Assembly (NCBI GenBank): GCA_964545475.1
Contig: CAZJGG010000022.1
Location: 1 to 44,273 of the forward strand
DNA from: CAZJGG01 sp964545475
Lineage (GTDB): Bacteria > Bacillota > Clostridia > Lachnospirales > JAISER01
Direction: 5' to 3'
Length of the DNA: 44,273 bases
The position numbers and the translations under genes are program-made. The number at the start of each line of letters is the position of its first letter. Within the stretch, counting starts at the first letter, position 1. Shown in pieces: positions 31,535 to 39,072 of this stretch. Under the pieces are notes generated by a model. That model was not told the DNA's origin, searched no databases, and worked only from the letters and a program-made list of their open reading frames with translations.

Positions 31535-31563
31535 TTGCAATTATTGATACAAATAGTTATAAT
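31535..31563 (+). promoter_or_regulatory. Sigma-A promoter directly abutting a start codon
   Basis: TTGCAA (31535-31540), 17 nt, TATAAT (31558-31563). The predicted transcript start (about 31569-31571) coincides with the ATG of the next gene. Confidence 0.65.
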
Positions 31564-31568
31564 ACAAT

Positions 31569-31910
31569 ATGTCGTATTTTGATGGACATTTAGTAGATGC
31601 TGAGATATATGTTAAGAACGGGGTTTCATATGTTGAATTGAAAAAAATTGTGGAACTTCTATTTTACAAAGTATCTTGGGATGGCGAAAAAAAGGAAGTT
31701 TCTATGGTAAATGATCAAAATCAATACAAATTCTCTGTAAATAAAAACACCGCATACATAAATTCACAAGAGATTACACTTTCCGTTGCACCTGAAATAA
31801 CAAATAGCAAAACTTTTCTTCCAGTAAGATTTTTAAGAGAAGTTATGGGTTTAAATGTATTTTGGGATTCTAATCACAATGCAGTTTTAATTGAAACTTC
31901 TATAATATAA
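31569..31910 (+). CDS. Stalk-domain protein (copper amine oxidase N-like), possibly leaderless
   Basis: Protein of 113 residues with the copper-amine-oxidase N-terminal-like stalk domain common in clostridial surface proteins: GVSYVELKKIVELLFYKVSW, then INSQEITLSVAPEI, FLPVRFLREVMGLNVFWD and AVLIETSII. Such domains normally sit behind a signal peptide, but here there is none, and no Shine-Dalgarno sequence precedes the ATG. The promoter -10 ends 5 nt before the ATG, so the mRNA would be leaderless. Either it is a cytosolic single-domain protein or a fragment of a larger exported one. A truncated 157-bp element lies just after the stop. Confidence 0.65.
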   Translation: MSYFDGHLVDAEIYVKNGVSYVELKKIVELLFYKVSWDGEKKEVSMVNDQNQYKFSVNKNTAYINSQEITLSVAPEITNSKTFLPVRFLREVMGLNVFWDSNHNAVLIETSII

Positions 31911-31911
31911 C

Positions 31912-31970
31912 GTGAGTTCGACGAAGTCGAAAAGCCGCTTTAGCGGCTTAATTGCGGAGCAATTTTCATG
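31912..31970 (-). repeat. Truncated 157-bp palindromic element, reverse orientation
   Basis: Starts with GTGAGTTCGACGAAGTCGAA and matches the reverse complement of the right third of the element at 20678-20834, through AAGCCGCTTTAGCGGCTT and AATTGCGGAGCAATT. It may double as a terminator for the preceding gene. Confidence 0.75.
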
Positions 31971-32008
31971 TTAATCTAGGGTAAATTCCTTAATATTAAT
32001 TTAAAGGA

Positions 32009-32037
32009 GCTGCCTTGTTTATCTCTAACAAGGCAGC
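32009..32037 (-). terminator. Terminator of the GNAT/AraC pair
   Basis: GCTGCCTTGTT (32009-32019) and AACAAGGCAGC (32027-32037), a perfect 11-bp stem; TCCTTTAAATT follows on the minus strand. Confidence 0.75.
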
Positions 32038-32047
32038 ATACGATAAT

Positions 32048-32545
32048 TTATTTAACTAAAGCATACATTTTCATATCTAAAAATTTATTATTTTTAAATG
32101 CATTTTTTCTAAGAATACCTTCAAAAACAAAGCCTGCTTTTTCCAAAACTCGGCATGAAGACGTGTTATATTCGTATGGTTCTCCAAAAATACGGACAAT
32201 GTCTGTATTTTTAAAAATGTAATTACAAGCTTCTTTTACAGCATTTGTTACTATTCCTTTACCCCAATAAGGCTCGGCTATATAATAACCAATTTCAGCC
32301 GTTTTGTTATGAACATTATCCCTGCGAAAAATTCCTATACTGCCTATAGCCTTATTTTCCGCAGCAATTGCCCAGGCATAAGTGACATTAGAATCAGCTA
32401 CAAGCATTGCGTTTATAAAGCTTTCTGCATCTGCCGATGTATATGGAAAGGGAATACCATCTCTTAAATTGTCTAGGATTTTTTTATTGTTTAAAGCATT
32501 TGCTAAGTCTGCAGCATCAGTAATTTTCCATTTTCTAATGTTCAT
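32048..32545 (-). CDS. GNAT acetyltransferase, RimJ/RimL-like
   Basis: N-acetyltransferase of 165 residues. The acetyl-CoA site is recognisable from IGYYIAEPYWGKGIVTNAVK (about 88-107), and the C-terminal strand NTSSCRVLEKAGFVFEGILR is typical of RimJ/RimL relatives. It transfers an acetyl group to an amine of a protein or small molecule; the target is unknown. AAGGAG precedes the ATG. It lies 13 bp after the AraC/GyrI-like gene, so the two form an operon and the regulator may control it. Confidence 0.88.
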   Translation of the reverse strand: MNIRKWKITDAADLANALNNKKILDNLRDGIPFPYTSADAESFINAMLVADSNVTYAWAIAAENKAIGSIGIFRRDNVHNKTAEIGYYIAEPYWGKGIVTNAVKEACNYIFKNTDIVRIFGEPYEYNTSSCRVLEKAGFVFEGILRKNAFKNNKFLDMKMYALVK

Positions 32546-32558
32546 ATAAGTTCTCCTT

Positions 32559-33410
32559 TTATTTTTTTATAACAGGTATCCACACTTCAAAAATAGAATT
32601 TTGCATATCATCGTTAATATACACTTCGATGTCCGGTCCATTTGCGTATTCGTAACCTGATGATGGAAACCATTCAGTCATTATCCTTTTTTCTAGCTCC
32701 TGTATTGCTGTTGGCATTGGTCCTTCTCCTCTGAAAATCGCCCATGTTGCTGCTGGAATGTTATATTCTTCAAAGCCTTCAACATTATCAGCGCTGTTAG
32801 AAACTGCAATAAAATATTTATATTTCTCGTTAGGATAAACGGCGCATATACCAAGTATGCCTTTTGGTTCTCCTGTCATAAAAGGAGCAAGCTTGCCTAG
32901 AGTGCCATTCTGCCCAGCTTTTAGCCACATTTTCGGAACAATTTTAAATGATTCTTCCATGTTCATTTCAATGGGTTCTGCTACACCAATAATTCTAAAA
33001 GTGTCTTTTTTTTCAATTCTGTAATTCATTTCAACAACTCCATTTATTGTTATTTTGAAGCTGATTGGTGGATATGCCTTTAAACTTACTCCCTCAGCTC
33101 TTGCTTGGGAAGGGGGAATGCCATGAACCGCTTGGAAAGCTCTGTTAAATGCTGTCGGCGATTCGTAACCGTATTTTGCGCTTATTGAAATAACCTTTTC
33201 ATCTGAACTTTGTAAGTCCACCGCAGCCATTGTCATGCGCCTGCGGCGAATATATTCCGAAAGTGGCACGTTTGCAATATATGCAAACATCCTTTGAAAA
33301 TGATATGTTGAGCAACATGCTATTTTAGCTAGTTCCTCATATTCAATTTCGTATGTCAGGTTTTCCTCAATATAATGTATAGCTTTGTTCAGACGTTTAA
33401 TCCATTCCAT
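32559..33410 (-). CDS. AraC-family regulator with GyrI-like effector domain
   Basis: Regulator of 283 residues with an N-terminal AraC DNA-binding domain (two helix-turn-helix motifs: YEELAKIACCSTYHFQRMFA and VISISAKYGYESPTAFNRAF, then VHGIPPSQAR). The C-terminal GyrI-like/SOUL-type ligand domain (about 125-283) has the segments TWAIFRGEGPMPTAIQELEK and NGPDIEVYIN. This layout binds hydrophobic or cationic drugs (Rob/MarA-like activators with an effector domain). AGGAGG precedes the ATG. It is first in a two-gene operon with the GNAT, which suggests a small stress or drug response module (inference). Confidence 0.88.
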   Translation of the reverse strand: MEWIKRLNKAIHYIEENLTYEIEYEELAKIACCSTYHFQRMFAYIANVPLSEYIRRRRMTMAAVDLQSSDEKVISISAKYGYESPTAFNRAFQAVHGIPPSQARAEGVSLKAYPPISFKITINGVVEMNYRIEKKDTFRIIGVAEPIEMNMEESFKIVPKMWLKAGQNGTLGKLAPFMTGEPKGILGICAVYPNEKYKYFIAVSNSADNVEGFEEYNIPAATWAIFRGEGPMPTAIQELEKRIMTEWFPSSGYEYANGPDIEVYINDDMQNSIFEVWIPVIKK

Positions 33411-33507
33411 TAATCAAGCCTCCTTTACAATAAAAGTATATCATATATAAAAACTAAAGTCCTCTTAATTAATGCACAAAAATAAGAGGTGGCGTGTATT
33501 AATTAAT

Positions 33508-33577
33508 GTGAGTTGGATGACAATTATAAAAAACATAATTTTCATCGTACTTTGATTATATTCCCACAACTTGCGGT
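33508..33577 (+). repeat. Diverged left part of the 157-bp palindromic element
   Basis: GTGAGTTGGATGACAATTAT, then the complement ATAATTTTCATCGTAC, and the conserved TTTGATTATATTC-CACAA-TTGCGG. The right half is missing and several stem positions are mutated. Confidence 0.7.
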
Positions 33578-33639
33578 AATTTTTAAACTGTTCTAAGTGC
33601 AAAATTAAAATTTTATTACAATTTTTTATATTGTAAAAT

Positions 33640-33667
33640 TTGTGATTTAGTGATAAAGTATTATAGT
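33640..33667 (+). promoter_or_regulatory. Probable rnf promoter
   Basis: TTGTGA (33640-33645), 16 nt, TATAGT (33662-33667), about 36 nt before rnfC. Confidence 0.5.
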
Positions 33668-33703
33668 GTAAAAATATTAATAAGATAAGATGGAAGGTGA
33701 ATT

Positions 33704-35026
33704 ATGCGACCGGTAACTTTTCCAGGAGGCGTGCATCCGCCGGATTATAAGCAATCGACTGAACAATGCGAAGTAAAGGTTATTTGGCCAAAAGTAGGCT
33801 CCGAAGTATTGTTCCCCATGTCTCAACATTTAGGCGCTCCTTGTGAGCCAATTGTTACGGCAGGAGAATATGTTAAAATCGGGCAAAAAATTGGCGAAGC
33901 CACAGCTTTTGTTTCATCTCCGATACATTCTAGCGTTAGCGGCACGGTAAAAGAAATTAGGGATACATTAACTCCCACAGGTAATACGTCAAAAGCGGTT
34001 GTTATAGAATATGATGGAGAAAATAACGAGCTTGAAACAATTAATAAACCATATGACTATAAAAACATGTCTAAAGACGAAATTCTAAATGTTATTAAAG
34101 AAGCAGGCGTAGTTGGGCTTGGAGGCGCAGGTTTTCCCAGCCATATAAAACTTAATCCTCCGCCGGACAAAAATGTTGATACTCTAATCTTAAACGCCGC
34201 AGAATGCGAGCCGTATTTAACTACAGACTATCGAGTTTTGCTTGAAGAAGCAGATGTTTTGCTTCAAGGCTTTCAAATAATGCTACACTTACACCCACAA
34301 GCCAAAGGTATAATCGCAATTGAAGGCAACAAACCACAGGCTATTGCAAAAATTTCTGAAAAATGCAAAGACCTGCATAATATTTCTGTTGTTGCTTTGG
34401 AAACTAAGTATCCTCAAGGGGCTGAAAAACAGCTTATTCTTGCATGTACTGGAAGAGAAGTGCCATCAGGCAAGCTCCCGGCGGACGCAGGCTGTATCGT
34501 GCATAACGTAGATACGGTTGTTGCTGTTCAAAGAGCCATTGTTAGAGGGCGCCCGTTAATGCGCCGTATTGTAACTATAGCAGGGGGCGCAGTAAATAAC
34601 CCGGGAAATTACAAAGTTAGAATAGGCATGAAAATGAGTGAGCTTATTGAGCTTACAGGCGGGTTTAAATCTACACCTTACAAAATGATTTCCGGTGGTC
34701 CTATGATGGGGGTTTCCATGTTTACAACGGATATTCCTATTATAAAAACATCTTCCGCAATTCTTTGCTTTACAGAAGAAGAAGCGAAAATTCCCGAAGA
34801 AAGAAACTGTATAAGATGCGGAAAATGCGTGGAGCATTGCCCTATACATTTGATGCCGCTTGAACTTAACCAAAACGTTATTACATTAGATTACGACTCA
34901 TTTCGTAAAAATAATGGTTTGGACTGCATAGAATGCGGCGTATGTTCGTATGTATGCCCAGCTAAAAGACACTTGACGCAATCCATTCGCTATATCCGCC
35001 GTGATATGCTTGCGAAAAAAATATAG
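33704..35026 (+). CDS. rnfC: Rnf complex subunit C (NADH-binding, Fe-S)
   Basis: Protein of 440 residues, peripheral cytoplasmic subunit of the ferredoxin:NAD+ oxidoreductase that pumps Na+ or H+. The nucleotide/FMN region has VGLGGAGFPSHIKLN followed by ILNAAECEPYLTTDYR, and two 4Fe-4S motifs lie near residue 368 (CIRCGKCVEHCP) and 408 (CIECGVCSYVCP). It hands electrons to NAD+. First gene of rnfCDGEAB, the clostridial order. GAAGGTGA precedes the ATG. Confidence 0.97.
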   Translation: MRPVTFPGGVHPPDYKQSTEQCEVKVIWPKVGSEVLFPMSQHLGAPCEPIVTAGEYVKIGQKIGEATAFVSSPIHSSVSGTVKEIRDTLTPTGNTSKAVVIEYDGENNELETINKPYDYKNMSKDEILNVIKEAGVVGLGGAGFPSHIKLNPPPDKNVDTLILNAAECEPYLTTDYRVLLEEADVLLQGFQIMLHLHPQAKGIIAIEGNKPQAIAKISEKCKDLHNISVVALETKYPQGAEKQLILACTGREVPSGKLPADAGCIVHNVDTVVAVQRAIVRGRPLMRRIVTIAGGAVNNPGNYKVRIGMKMSELIELTGGFKSTPYKMISGGPMMGVSMFTTDIPIIKTSSAILCFTEEEAKIPEERNCIRCGKCVEHCPIHLMPLELNQNVITLDYDSFRKNNGLDCIECGVCSYVCPAKRHLTQSIRYIRRDMLAKKI

Positions 35027-35044
35027 GGGAGGGGAAATACATAA

Positions 35045-36028
35045 ATGAGCGATTTTAAACATTTAGTAACCTCGACGCCGCATATCCGTTCTGAGGACAC
35101 AATACAAAAAATAATGCTTGAAGTTATAATAGCTCTTGTTCCGGCCGGGCTTGCCGCTGCTTATTTCTTTGGGTTAAGGGCTATTACTGTTATTTTAATA
35201 AGCGTTATTTCATGCGTTTTGTTTGAAAAATTGTATCAAAAAATTGTTAAACAACCGGATACAACTTATGATTTATCCGCTGTTGTAACCGGGGTTTTGC
35301 TTGCATACAATCTTCCGGCTTCTGTTCCGTTTTGGGTGCCTATAATTGGTTCTCTTTTTGCCATAATGCTTGTTAAAATGCTTTTTGGCGGTCTTGGGCA
35401 AAACTTTATGAACCCGGCTCTTTCCGCAAGGGCGTTTTTGCAAAATGCTTTCCCAAAAGAAATGGTAGCTTGGACTGAACCTGTTAGAAGCCTTGGCTTT
35501 GTAGACACTGTTTCTACAGCCACACCCCTTAATGCATTAAAGCTTAACCCGGATTTCGTTCCAAAGTCAACAGATTATATGAACGCTCTTATTGGAAATA
35601 TTGGCGGATGCCTTGGCGAAACTTGCGCAATTTTGCTTTTGCTGGGCGGCATATATTTAATAGTTAGGAAAATTATTTCCTGGAGAACTCCTGTATCATA
35701 TATTGCAACATTTATGGTTTTAGTCCTTATTTTCGGCAGAGATGGTCTTTTTACCGGCTTTGCGTTTTACGAGGTTTTAGTTGGGGGCATTATGCTTGGC
35801 GCATTTTTTATGGCCACAGACTATTCTTCGTCTCCAATTACGCCTAAAGGGCAAATCATTATGGGCTTGGGCTGCGGTATATTAACGTTTGTTATAAGAG
35901 TTTTCGGCGGTTATCCAGAAGGGGTTTGTTATTCAATACTTCTTATGAACTTAGCCGTTCCGCTTATTGACAGATTTACTAAACCACGTGTTTACGGGGT
36001 TAAAAAGGAGGCGAAAAGCCGTGGATGA
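35045..36028 (+). CDS. rnfD: Rnf complex subunit D
   Basis: Membrane protein of 327 residues with about nine TM helices. The covalent FMN site is in STATPLNALK (Thr linked by a phosphoester in characterised RnfD), near residue 160. Segments GGLGQNFMNPALSARAF and MATDYSSSPITPKGQ are family hallmarks. Part of the ion-translocating core. It lies 18 bp after rnfC and overlaps rnfG by 8 bp. Confidence 0.97.
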   Translation: MSDFKHLVTSTPHIRSEDTIQKIMLEVIIALVPAGLAAAYFFGLRAITVILISVISCVLFEKLYQKIVKQPDTTYDLSAVVTGVLLAYNLPASVPFWVPIIGSLFAIMLVKMLFGGLGQNFMNPALSARAFLQNAFPKEMVAWTEPVRSLGFVDTVSTATPLNALKLNPDFVPKSTDYMNALIGNIGGCLGETCAILLLLGGIYLIVRKIISWRTPVSYIATFMVLVLIFGRDGLFTGFAFYEVLVGGIMLGAFFMATDYSSSPITPKGQIIMGLGCGILTFVIRVFGGYPEGVCYSILLMNLAVPLIDRFTKPRVYGVKKEAKSRG

Positions 36029-36569
36029 TATAATTAAACCGGGTCTTGTGTTGCTTTTAATAACAGTTGTTGCGGCTGTTTGCTTAGGTTTTGTATACAA
36101 TATTACGAAAGAACCTATAGAAATGCAAAAACAAACGGCAAAAGCAGAATCCATGAAAACTTTACTTCCTGATGCTTCGGAATTTAAAGACGAAATAAAG
36201 CCGGAAGATGGCAGTTTGGTTCAAGAAATAACAACCGGCTATGCAAACGGGGATATAAATGGATATGTTCTTTTAGTTGCTCCGAAAGGTTATGCTGGAA
36301 GCATTGAAATGCTTGTAGGTATCGATACAGAAGGCGTGTTAACAGGAATATCAATTGTTAACCACTCTGAAACACCGGGGCTTGGGGCGAACTGTGAAAA
36401 TGATAGCTTCAAAAATCAGTTTGTAGGCAAGTCTGGGTTAATAAATGTAACAAAGGGCGAGCCGGGGGCTGACGAAATTCAGGCTCTTACAAGCGCAACA
36501 ATTACATCAAAAGCAGTAACAGCAGGCGTTAACGAAGCGTTAGATTATTTTGAATATAATATTAAATAG
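36021..36569 (+). CDS. rnfG: Rnf complex subunit G
   Basis: Protein of 182 residues with one N-terminal TM helix and an extracytoplasmic FMN-binding domain. The flavinylation motif is in ALTSATITSKAV (about residue 157-168). The start is a GTG at 36021, 10 nt after GGAGG and inside the end of rnfD; the open frame further upstream has no ribosome site. FMN is attached by an ApbE-type transferase, which is not encoded in this window. Confidence 0.95.
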   Translation: MDDIIKPGLVLLLITVVAAVCLGFVYNITKEPIEMQKQTAKAESMKTLLPDASEFKDEIKPEDGSLVQEITTGYANGDINGYVLLVAPKGYAGSIEMLVGIDTEGVLTGISIVNHSETPGLGANCENDSFKNQFVGKSGLINVTKGEPGADEIQALTSATITSKAVTAGVNEALDYFEYNIK

Positions 36570-36580
36570 GAGGTGCTCAT

Positions 36581-37174
36581 ATGAATATTGCAAAATTATT
36601 TAGAAACGGTTTGCTAGACGAAAACCCTATATTTATGCAAGTTATTGGTATGTGCCCCACGCTTGCAGTAACAACGTCTGCAATTAACGGAATAGGTATG
36701 GGCCTTGCCACAACGGCAGTGCTTACATGCTCTAACCTTGTTATATCTTTAATAAGAAGCTTTATTCCGGATAAAGTAAGAATTCCTTGCTATATCGTGG
36801 TAATTGCCAGCTTCGTTACAATAGTGCAGTTTCTTTTGCAAGGCTTTTTGCCTTCTTTAAACAGCGCATTAGGTATATTTATACCTCTTATCGTTGTTAA
36901 CTGTCTTATTCTTGCCCGTGCAGAGGCTTTTGCAGGGAAAAACGGTCCGGTTAGTTCGCTTTTTGACGGTATCGCTATGGGCGCAGGCTTTGCAATTGCT
37001 CTTACAATTGTTGGTTCAATTAGAGAATTATTTGGAAATGGGAGTATATTTGGTGTAACAATTTTAGGCGAATCTATTCCTAAAGTGTTAATTATGATTT
37101 TGCCGCCAGGCGCATTTTTTACTCTTGGGTTGCTTATGGCCTTGCTTAACTATTTGCGAAGGAGGAAAGCATAA
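36581..37174 (+). CDS. rnfE: Rnf complex subunit E
   Basis: Membrane protein of 197 residues with six TM helices, homologous to RnfA and NqrD. Hallmarks are NPIFMQVIGMCPTLAVTTSA and the half-helix ending LILARAEAFAGKNG. RnfA and RnfE form an inverted pair that binds a 2Fe-2S cluster in the membrane core. AGGAGG precedes the ATG; the last base overlaps the rnfA start. Confidence 0.96.
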   Translation: MNIAKLFRNGLLDENPIFMQVIGMCPTLAVTTSAINGIGMGLATTAVLTCSNLVISLIRSFIPDKVRIPCYIVVIASFVTIVQFLLQGFLPSLNSALGIFIPLIVVNCLILARAEAFAGKNGPVSSLFDGIAMGAGFAIALTIVGSIRELFGNGSIFGVTILGESIPKVLIMILPPGAFFTLGLLMALLNYLRRRKA

Positions 37175-37749
37175 TGCAATTGTTTTATGTAGCATTTGGG
37201 GCGATACTTGTTAACAACTTCGTTTTAAACAGGTTTTTGGGAATTTGCCCTTTTTTAGGGGTTTCTAAAAAAGTTGAGACAGCTTTTGGCATGGGTGTTG
37301 CCGTAACTTTTGTTATGGCTTTAGCATCAATTGTAACTTATTTGATTTACAACTTCGTACTTGTAAAATTTGAAATAACTTATTTATATAATATTGCTTT
37401 TATTCTTGTAATTGCGGCTTTAGTTCAGTTTGTTGAAATGTTTATGAAAAAGTCCAGCCCTTCACTATATCAAGCGTTAGGGGTCTACTTACCATTAATT
37501 ACAACAAACTGCGCCGTATTAGGCGTTGCTGTTATTAACATGACAGAAGAATATAATTTTATTACTTCTCTTGTTCATGCTGTATGTGCCGCATTAGGTT
37601 TTTTGCTTGCTATTGTTCTTTTTGCCGGAATCCGTGAAAGAGTTGAGCGTAATAAAATATTACCTCACTTTATGGGTTTTCCTATAGCGTTAATAACAGC
37701 AGGTTTAATGTCAATAGCTTTCTTTGGCTTTACAGGGATAATTAAATAG
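37174..37749 (+). CDS. rnfA: Rnf complex subunit A
   Basis: Membrane protein of 191 residues with six TM helices, paired with RnfE. The conserved segments NNFVLNRFLGICPFLGVSKK and LGVYLPLITTNCAVLG supply the Cys residues of the shared membrane 2Fe-2S cluster. It starts in a TAATG overlap with rnfE, so translation is coupled. Confidence 0.96.
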   Translation: MQLFYVAFGAILVNNFVLNRFLGICPFLGVSKKVETAFGMGVAVTFVMALASIVTYLIYNFVLVKFEITYLYNIAFILVIAALVQFVEMFMKKSSPSLYQALGVYLPLITTNCAVLGVAVINMTEEYNFITSLVHAVCAALGFLLAIVLFAGIRERVERNKILPHFMGFPIALITAGLMSIAFFGFTGIIK

Positions 37750-37770
37750 ATAGTTAAAGAGGTGAAACAT

Positions 37771-38610
37771 ATGGATATATCAACAATTCTGCTTCCCGTT
37801 TTAAGCCTTGGTTCTTTGGGGCTTATTTTCGGGCTGGGGCTTGGTTATGCAAGCCGTAAGTTTAAAGTTGAGGAAGACCCAAAGCTTCCATTAATAAGAG
37901 AAGCGCTTCCCGGCGCAAACTGCGGCGGCTGTGGCTTCCCGGGGTGTGACGGTTTAGCAAACGCAATATTAAAAGGTGAAGCTAAAGCCAATGCTTGCCC
38001 AGTAGGCGGAGCGGAATGCACAATAAAAATCAGTGAAATTTTGGGTATAAAGGCTGAAATTAAAGAGCGTGAAGTTTCATTTATAAAATGCGGAGGGAAT
38101 TGCAATTACAGCAATTTTAGATATAATTATGAAGGGCTGGAAGATTGCAACGCCGCTATACATTTAGCAGGAGGCGGCTCTAAAAGCTGTATTTACGGCT
38201 GTTTAGGAGGAGGAAGCTGCGTTCACGCTTGTAAATTTGATGCAATAAAAATTGTAGACGGCATTGCCCAAGTTGATAAGGAAAAATGTACAGCCTGCGG
38301 CATGTGCATTAAGAGATGCCCCAAAAACTTATTAGAGCTTGTACCATATTCCGCTCAAGTTAAAGTTTTATGCAACTCAATGGACTCAGGTAAAGCTGTG
38401 CGTGCCCATTGTACAGTGGGCTGTATAGGCTGTAAAATGTGTGAAAAGGCCTGCGAATATGATGCTATACACATAGCAGATAACCATGCTAAAATTGACT
38501 ATTTAAAATGTACAGGTTGCAACGCTTGCGTTCAAAAATGCCCAATGTATACAATAAAGTCTGAAACTTTTGTTAAAGAAAGACCAGCACCAAAAACAGA
38601 TGCCATGTAA
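37771..38610 (+). CDS. rnfB: Rnf complex subunit B (ferredoxin-accepting Fe-S subunit)
   Basis: Protein of 279 residues with one N-terminal TM helix and many Fe-S ligands: the NCGGCGFPGCDGLA motif near residue 50 and several CxxCxxCxxxC ferredoxin motifs (CTACGMCIKRCP, CIGCKMCEKACE, CTGCNACVQKCP). It takes electrons from reduced ferredoxin. I start at ATG 37771 behind AAAGAGGTGA; a GTG at 37762 lies inside that ribosome site. Last gene of the rnf operon. Confidence 0.96.
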   Translation: MDISTILLPVLSLGSLGLIFGLGLGYASRKFKVEEDPKLPLIREALPGANCGGCGFPGCDGLANAILKGEAKANACPVGGAECTIKISEILGIKAEIKEREVSFIKCGGNCNYSNFRYNYEGLEDCNAAIHLAGGGSKSCIYGCLGGGSCVHACKFDAIKIVDGIAQVDKEKCTACGMCIKRCPKNLLELVPYSAQVKVLCNSMDSGKAVRAHCTVGCIGCKMCEKACEYDAIHIADNHAKIDYLKCTGCNACVQKCPMYTIKSETFVKERPAPKTDAM

Positions 38611-38648
38611 AAAATTAGTGATAAACACAAAAGATTAGGGGGATATAT

Positions 38649-38999
38649 ATGTACAGAAAATATGAAGATATGGAAGTTAAAGTTCATGATGGTTTACGTG
38701 GGGGTAACGGCAAAACTGCCGTTAAAACCCTATTTAAAGAAAGCGAAATGGGGGGAGGTTTTAATCTTTGCGCAGAGCTTACAGTTGAACCGGGGGCGTC
38801 TTTAGGTCTGCACGAACATGTAGGAGAAACTGAAATTTACTACATTGTTAAAGGTACTGGAATTGTTGAAGATGACGGAGTTAAAACTCAGGTTAAACCC
38901 GGTGATGCTGTTGTTACAGGCGGCGGTGGAAAACACTGCATTGAAAATAACGGTAGTGAACCTCTTGTGTTTTTTGCAGTTATCGCTTATGATAAGTAA
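38649..38999 (+). CDS. Small cupin-domain protein
   Basis: Single-domain cupin of 116 residues. Metal-ligand motifs are GLHEHVGETEIYYIVKGTG (His, His, Glu) and the second cupin motif PGDAVVTGGGGKHCIEN (His). It is small, cytosolic and could be an isomerase, dioxygenase or sugar/amino-acid-binding protein; no substrate is indicated. AGGGGG precedes the ATG. It follows rnfB by 38 bp and may be on the same transcript. Confidence 0.85.
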   Translation: MYRKYEDMEVKVHDGLRGGNGKTAVKTLFKESEMGGGFNLCAELTVEPGASLGLHEHVGETEIYYIVKGTGIVEDDGVKTQVKPGDAVVTGGGGKHCIENNGSEPLVFFAVIAYDK

Positions 39000-39016
39000 A
39001 AAGAATGATTAAATAG

Positions 39017-39054
39017 CACGGATTTATGCGGATTTTTGTTCGTGTAAATCCGTG
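39017..39054 (+). terminator. Hairpin between the cupin gene and dnaX
   Basis: CACGGATTTA (39017-39026) and TAAATCCGTG (39045-39054), perfect 10 bp, followed by TTTCAATT. Probable weak terminator. Confidence 0.55.
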
Positions 39055-39072
39055 TTTCAATTGGGTGATTTT

